This document shows, in pieces, positions 15,377-19,258 of a DNA stretch of 19,258 nt (its first letter is position 1; every line of letters starts with the position of its first letter). The position numbers and the translations under genes were made by a program. The DNA is from Bacillota bacterium (lineage in GTDB: Bacteria; Bacillota; Clostridia; Lachnospirales; Lachnospiraceae). The notes beneath the pieces were generated by a model. It was not told the origin of the DNA, ran no database searches, and saw nothing but the letters and a program-made list of their open reading frames with translations. The stretch covers positions 1-19,258 of the forward strand of contig JAEYXC010000162.1 in the NCBI GenBank assembly GCA_023428655.1, in the 5' to 3' direction.

Positions 15377-16703
15377 CGGTAAGGAAGAATATTTGAACCG
15401 GTTAAAAGAACAAATTCGTTGCAAGAAAGCAAAAAACATGGTTGCAGAAGAAATTGGTCAGCACATTGAAGATCAAAAAGCCTCTTATATCAATGAGGGT
15501 GACGATGAGAATACAGCTATGGTAAAGTCGTTGGAGCAAATGGGGGATCCCATAGAAATAGGGATACTGTTGGATAAAATTCATAAACCTCGGATGGAGT
15601 GGCGGGTTTTATTGGTTGTACTAATCCTTTGCTCCTTCGGTGTTTTTGCACAGATAAGTATAGGAAACGAAGTTAATATTGGGATGATTTCATTTAGTAA
15701 TGATGTTGGTAGACACATCCTGTTCTTGGCATTAGGGCTTCTTCTGATGACTTCGGTGTATTTTTTTGATTATACCAAAATTGGGAAGTATTCAAAAATA
15801 ATCTGGCTTTTATTAATCATTGGGATATTTCTATACGCTTCCTTTGGTATCAGGGTGAATGGTCGATTGCCTCATTTTCATGCATATGTAATGCTGTTTT
15901 TTCCTGTATATGGCGGTGTTATATATGCATATAAAGGGAAAGGCTATCCAGGCATAATTAAATGCATTTTATTTAGTGTGGCAACCGTAGTAGTTGAACT
16001 TCAATTCCGTATACAGTCCTCAATTATCTGGGGGTTTTTGCTTTCTAGTATCATTATGCTTACAGCTGCTGCTATGAAGAACTGGTTTTATACATCCAAA
16101 AAGATAACAATGGCTATTATATGTGGATGGATACCGGTCTTTTTAACCGCGATCATATTATTATCAGATGGCTTAACAACGTATCAGATGGATCGTATTA
16201 ATTATATTGCAGAAGTAATTATCCACCCTTATGAAAAGGGATTTCAGATGAGTAATGTACGCCAGACGATTTCTAATGCAAAATTATTCGGAGGAACAAC
16301 TGATTTTATGGGTTTTCTACATGGGGTAGACAGCAATTATATATTAACCTATGTAATCGGTAAGTGGGGAATTGTGGCAGGAACACTTGTTGTAGGTTTA
16401 TTTGTTGTATTTATCTGCAGGATTTTGTATATTTCCTATCATCAGAAAAATTCCTTGGGGATGTTCGTGGGTTTAGGAAGCAGTATGGTATTTGCTATAC
16501 AGGGTGTTAATTATATACTTAGCAATTTAGGTATCCATATAATTGAACAGGTGAGTCTACCTTTTATCTCCTATGGTGGGAGTCTTCTAGCTGTAAATTT
16601 TATTGTATTGGGAATTATTCTATCCGTATTTCGTAATACAAACATAGTGGAAGAAGTGCCATATAAAGAAATGCTTCCGATTAATATTAAGAAGGTAAGT
16701 TAA
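15363..16703 (+). CDS. FtsW/RodA/SpoVE-like membrane protein with N-terminal HAAS-type domain
   Basis: A 446-residue protein in two parts. Residues 1-75 are a soluble helical domain (EEYLNRLKEQI ... MVAEEIGQHIEDQKASY ... LEQMGDPIEIG) resembling the HAAS / permease-prefix domains that accompany PadR genes. Residues 80-425 are a multi-helix domain resembling SEDS glycan polymerases: MSNVRQTISNAKLFGGT (296-312) and LPFISYGGSLLAVNFIVLG (399-417). In SEDS enzymes the catalytic Asp lies in a motif like HTDFIFA; here the aligned stretch is DSNYILT (323-329), with N325 at the Asp position. It may be inactive as a polymerase, or use the shifted D323. The TTG start at 15363 has GGAGG eight bases upstream and overlaps padR. 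Cell-envelope remodelling or signalling is inferred. Confidence 0.8.
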   Translation: MGRYDGKEEYLNRLKEQIRCKKAKNMVAEEIGQHIEDQKASYINEGDDENTAMVKSLEQMGDPIEIGILLDKIHKPRMEWRVLLVVLILCSFGVFAQISIGNEVNIGMISFSNDVGRHILFLALGLLLMTSVYFFDYTKIGKYSKIIWLLLIIGIFLYASFGIRVNGRLPHFHAYVMLFFPVYGGVIYAYKGKGYPGIIKCILFSVATVVVELQFRIQSSIIWGFLLSSIIMLTAAAMKNWFYTSKKITMAIICGWIPVFLTAIILLSDGLTTYQMDRINYIAEVIIHPYEKGFQMSNVRQTISNAKLFGGTTDFMGFLHGVDSNYILTYVIGKWGIVAGTLVVGLFVVFICRILYISYHQKNSLGMFVGLGSSMVFAIQGVNYILSNLGIHIIEQVSLPFISYGGSLLAVNFIVLGIILSVFRNTNIVEEVPYKEMLPINIKKVS

Positions 16704-16730
16704 ATTAAAACTTGTTCTAATTCACAAGTA

Positions 16731-16762
16731 AAACCCCCATGACGCCATTGTCATGGGGGTTT
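16731..16762 (+). terminator. Terminator after the padR operon
   Basis: AAACCCCCATGAC and GTCATGGGGGTTT form a perfect 13-bp stem with loop GCCATT. Only three T follow on the + strand and three on the - strand, so it can act in both directions. It ends the padR operon 28 bases after the stop. Confidence 0.8.
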
Positions 16763-16884
16763 CACTAAAAAGGGGAGGATAAGTATTTGAGATTTCATGG
16801 TTCTTTATTATGTGTTATACAGTGCTCCGGGAGGGGATATATGGAGAATAAAAATTCATCCAGTTTCATCTAATGATATCTAAT

Positions 16885-16916
16885 TTGCGTATAAAGTTGT
16901 GTATACATATATGCAA
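16885..16916. repeat. Imperfect inverted repeat upstream of the membrane-protein gene
   Basis: TTGCGTATA (16885-16893) pairs with TATATGCAA (16908-16916) with one wobble, and the loop contains TGTATACA. It lies about 48 bases upstream of the promoter for the next gene and could be a regulatory site. Confidence 0.35.
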
Positions 16917-16963
16917 TTTGAACCAGTTCATAAAAATAAATGCCATTTGCTGGAGAAAAATGT

Positions 16964-16992
16964 TTGAATATGTAAGTGATGAATGGTACAAT
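16964..16992 (+). promoter_or_regulatory. Promoter of the unknown membrane-protein gene
   Basis: TTGAAT (16964-16969), a 17-base spacer and TACAAT (16987-16992). Predicted start near 16999, about 29 bases before the ATG. Confidence 0.6.
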
Positions 16993-17027
16993 ATGTTTAT
17001 ATATTATATAAGTATTAGGGGGTATCA

Positions 17028-18539
17028 ATGTTAAAGGAAAAGTATGTATATCTATTATGCTTAGTATTGCTGTTCATGGGAAATATTGTGATTCTTTCTA
17101 TTGTTTATAAATATAATAAACAGATTTTGAATGAAGAAGATATTTTTGAATTAAAAAAATTTTATTGGGGAAGAAAAAAAGATTATAGAAGATATACGAG
17201 GAAGTGGGATTTTGATGATAACATATTATTTTTTTCAATATATTTTTCAATAACATTGTTTATAATGGTTTTGGCACTGGTTTTATATGGGAAATACCCA
17301 TCTTTATGGACGGGTACTGGAATATATATAAATGAAATACCGGAAATATTGCTAAATACTTTTTTAGGGACATTTGCAATTATTGGAATAGCAGCAGTAA
17401 TAAATAAAAATCATTTTATAACATTTAGTATTACTGACATATTGGAATATTTTAAAATAAAAGATAAAATGTTTAAAATGATGTTTCTTGTAATTGTTTC
17501 ATTCATAATATATTTTTCTTCGGCTATATTACATAATATTAATATAGAGTTGTATTTTGCAGTAAAGAGTTTGAATATGCTAAATTTTTTATACTTTATT
17601 TATTATACATTTAATGTATGCTGGATTACGGGAAGTGTATTTATGTCGAATTCTAGTTTTGAACTCAAAATACTAGATAATTTATATCAAAATTTTATAT
17701 ATAAAGACATTGACATAAACACCAATAAATGGGATAAAGATGGGGTGGTTTATAATTTAGAGTATTTACTTGATAGATATTGCTCGTTAAGAGAAAATAT
17801 TAAATGGAATAAATTGACACGTGTGAGGTTTGATTCAATATATAAAAATATCAAGGAATGTAAATATATTGCATGTAAAGCTGTTGTAATATATTATAGT
17901 TTTATTGTTGCGTTTTCAGCATTAATCTTGATATATAATTTTGATATATGGATATTGATTTTTATAATAGTTGTATATGTCATAATGGCAGTGATTACAT
18001 ATGCAGTATATCCTTTAAGAATTGGATTGACAAATACAGTATTTTCAAGGTGTGGATATTTCCTAAGATATAAAATAGTTAAGAAGTATGCCGTTAATAC
18101 AATACGACCACTTTCTTCTTGGTATAAGTTTGTAAATTCTTTGCAATGCATACTGTATATTTATAAAATTGCTATAAATAAAGAAGGTACAGATGAGAAT
18201 AAGAACATTGAAATTGAAATCATTAAATATATACAATGTAGAAATCAAAATGCCAGATGCGACTGCGATCTTTTATTATGTCTTATACTCTACTTAAAAT
18301 ATGAAAATAATAATGATATAAAAAATTGGGATGATATATATATAGAAATCTTAAATGGTACCTGTAAAGAATACTTGATAGATACAAATAATATTACATT
18401 TCAAATAATAAATGCAGTTATTAGTGATATAAATAGAAATTCCAATGGAGATTATAATAATAAAATACAAGCTAATGATCTTAAGCTGAATAATAAGATG
18501 TTATATAATTTCCATGATGAATTAAAGAATGTATGTTAA
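17028..18539 (+). CDS. Unrecognised multi-pass membrane protein
   Basis: I do not recognise this 503-residue protein. It has about seven membrane helices (near residues 6-27, 65-88, 105-126, 149-169, 180-206, 283-303, 305-329), a soluble loop of about 75 residues between helices five and six, and a soluble C-terminal part of about 170 residues with a cysteine group (C404, C411, C413, C418). The composition is very rich in Ile, Asn, Lys and Tyr, and the codons are strongly A/T-ending, unlike the genes to the left. The start follows GGGGG six bases upstream and a separate promoter. A recombinase remnant and a SIR2-like gene follow, so it may belong to a transferred island. Whether it works with the SIR2-like protein is unknown. 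Confidence 0.8.
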   Translation: MLKEKYVYLLCLVLLFMGNIVILSIVYKYNKQILNEEDIFELKKFYWGRKKDYRRYTRKWDFDDNILFFSIYFSITLFIMVLALVLYGKYPSLWTGTGIYINEIPEILLNTFLGTFAIIGIAAVINKNHFITFSITDILEYFKIKDKMFKMMFLVIVSFIIYFSSAILHNINIELYFAVKSLNMLNFLYFIYYTFNVCWITGSVFMSNSSFELKILDNLYQNFIYKDIDINTNKWDKDGVVYNLEYLLDRYCSLRENIKWNKLTRVRFDSIYKNIKECKYIACKAVVIYYSFIVAFSALILIYNFDIWILIFIIVVYVIMAVITYAVYPLRIGLTNTVFSRCGYFLRYKIVKKYAVNTIRPLSSWYKFVNSLQCILYIYKIAINKEGTDENKNIEIEIIKYIQCRNQNARCDCDLLLCLILYLKYENNNDIKNWDDIYIEILNGTCKEYLIDTNNITFQIINAVISDINRNSNGDYNNKIQANDLKLNNKMLYNFHDELKNVC

Positions 18540-18585
18540 GACTTTATTAAGCAACTATAAGTGAAACATAAGTACTGAATTTAAG

Positions 18586-18768
18586 ATGAATGATGAAAAA
18601 GAAATGAGGATTATGTCAAGAGATGAGCAAAAATAATTCATGGATTATGCAAAGGATTCATGGATATATCCACTGTTATACGTAGTATTCTATACTGGTA
18701 TGAGGTCGAGCGAGTTTCGGGGTCTAACTTAGGACTAGACTGGTATTTTGGAAAATAAGGCATGCTAG
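18586..18768 (+). pseudogene. Remnant of a tyrosine recombinase (phage/transposon integrase)
   Basis: One frame reads MNDEKEMRIMSRDEQK, a stop (TAA 18634), then FMDYAKDSWIYPLLY, VVFYTGMRSSEFRGLT, and stops at 18730, 18736 and 18766. This fits the start of the catalytic domain of Tn916-like integrases (typical pattern: SRDEQ ... F ... YTGMR.nEl.gLtW.D), including the first catalytic arginine (in TGMR, codon 18703). The later HxxR and tyrosine boxes and the N-terminal arm-binding domain are absent. It is therefore a short decayed fragment with no function as a protein. It marks this end of the window as a former site of integration. Confidence 0.75.
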
Positions 18769-18803
18769 TGTTTGTATAAATATTGGACTTCGGAGGAATA
18801 TAT

Positions 18804-19258
18804 ATGGCAGTAGGGTTATTATTAGGAGCAGGCTTCTCTTATGATTTAGGAATGCCATTAGCAAGTGAATTTACTAAGCCTGTCTTTGATTTTTTAAACA
18901 CTGACCGTATGAAAGTATTTGTTGATGGTATGAAAAATGCATCTCCTTATGGCGATGACAGTCCAATGGATAAGAAGATTTTTAATGACTTTTATACAAT
19001 ATACCAAGAATTTATGGAAGAGCATATAAGTGATTATGAAGTTTTGTTTCATAGAATAGAGGCACTTAGTTTGCATGATAATGAAAAGAACCGCGCTAGG
19101 CATTTCTTTTTGGGTAAATTGGAAGATATAAAGATATGCGTTAGTGACTTTAATGGGAAATTGCAATTTTTGCAGTCATCTATTTTGTCCGGTAGCCAAA
19201 AATATCATACCAGCTTGAAACCACTTGAGCGCGAGGAAAAGATGCCACTATTTTCAAG
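18804..19258 (+). CDS. SIR2-like domain protein, 5' part, cut by the window end
   Basis: The frame runs from the ATG at 18804 to the end of the window without a stop (151 codons), so the gene is incomplete. CGGAGGA lies seven bases upstream of the ATG. The N-terminus VGLLLGAGFSYDLGMPLA (3-20) is the nucleotide-binding motif of SIR2-like proteins (usual pattern GAG.S...G.P), in the version found in bacterial SIR2 family proteins rather than in deacetylating sirtuins. The rest (to residue 151) is charged and helical, without a motif I can name. Such proteins often act as NAD-depleting effectors in anti-phage systems (Thoeris ThsA, DSR and related), usually with a C-terminal sensor, which would lie outside the window. 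Role here is inferred from the motif and the mobile-element setting. Confidence 0.72.
   Translation, partial: MAVGLLLGAGFSYDLGMPLASEFTKPVFDFLNTDRMKVFVDGMKNASPYGDDSPMDKKIFNDFYTIYQEFMEEHISDYEVLFHRIEALSLHDNEKNRARHFFLGKLEDIKICVSDFNGKLQFLQSSILSGSQKYHTSLKPLEREEKMPLFS

Larger units (their letters stand above)
16704..17027 (+). other. Gene-free 324-base stretch: what it holds
   Basis: It contains the terminator at 16731-16762, an imperfect inverted repeat at 16885-16916, a promoter at 16964-16992 and the ribosome site GGGGG (17018-17022) of the next gene. No protein gene was found between 16763 and 16963; a 24-codon frame at 16960-17034 is not convincing. Confidence 0.65.

Noticed and set aside
16960..17034. 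24-codon frame overlapping the membrane-protein start
   Set aside because: It overlaps the promoter and start of the real gene, and nothing supports its translation.

Overview
This window looks like the chromosome of a low- to mid-GC anaerobic Firmicute, most likely a Lachnospiraceae or Lachnoclostridium-type clostridium. The reasons are strong AGGAGG-type ribosome binding sites, several TTG starts, YesM/YesN-type two-component genes beside sugar importers, a two-subunit iron-sulfur serine dehydratase and a PadR/HAAS gene pair. The assignment is inferred from gene content only. All supported genes are on the + strand.

Bases 1-10430 are devoted to carbohydrate use. The 3' end of one ABC sugar permease gene, a second permease and a GH36 alpha-galactosidase form the end of an alpha-galactoside operon closed by a strong terminator. 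A second cluster follows: a solute-binding lipoprotein, two more permeases, a YesM-type sensor kinase and a YesN-type response regulator, again closed by a terminator. Neither cluster encodes an ATPase, so a shared MsmK-type ATPase elsewhere is expected. The kinase/regulator pair probably senses the sugar and controls the importer beside it.

Bases 10480-13475 form a serine operon: sdaAB, sdaAA and sstT (Na+/serine-threonine symporter), behind a perfect consensus promoter whose spacer holds a palindrome. Together they import L-serine and deaminate it to pyruvate and ammonia.

Bases 13476-14900 contain a 240-base non-coding stretch that looks like a structured RNA with its own promoter and terminator, then a palindromic operator, a SAM-dependent methyltransferase and a perfect 22-bp hairpin. 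Bases 14970-16762 hold a PadR regulator with twin operators in its promoter. It overlaps a gene for an unusual FtsW/RodA-like protein that carries an N-terminal HAAS-type domain and lacks the usual catalytic aspartate.

From about 16.8 kb to the end the sequence becomes visibly AT-richer and looks acquired. It holds an unrecognised seven-helix membrane protein, a decayed tyrosine-recombinase remnant, and the first 151 codons of a SIR2-like protein cut by the window end. SIR2-like proteins of this kind are often anti-phage effectors, so this end may be the edge of a defence or mobile island. The most interesting leads are the structured RNA at 13.55-13.82 kb, the SEDS-HAAS protein and this right-hand island.
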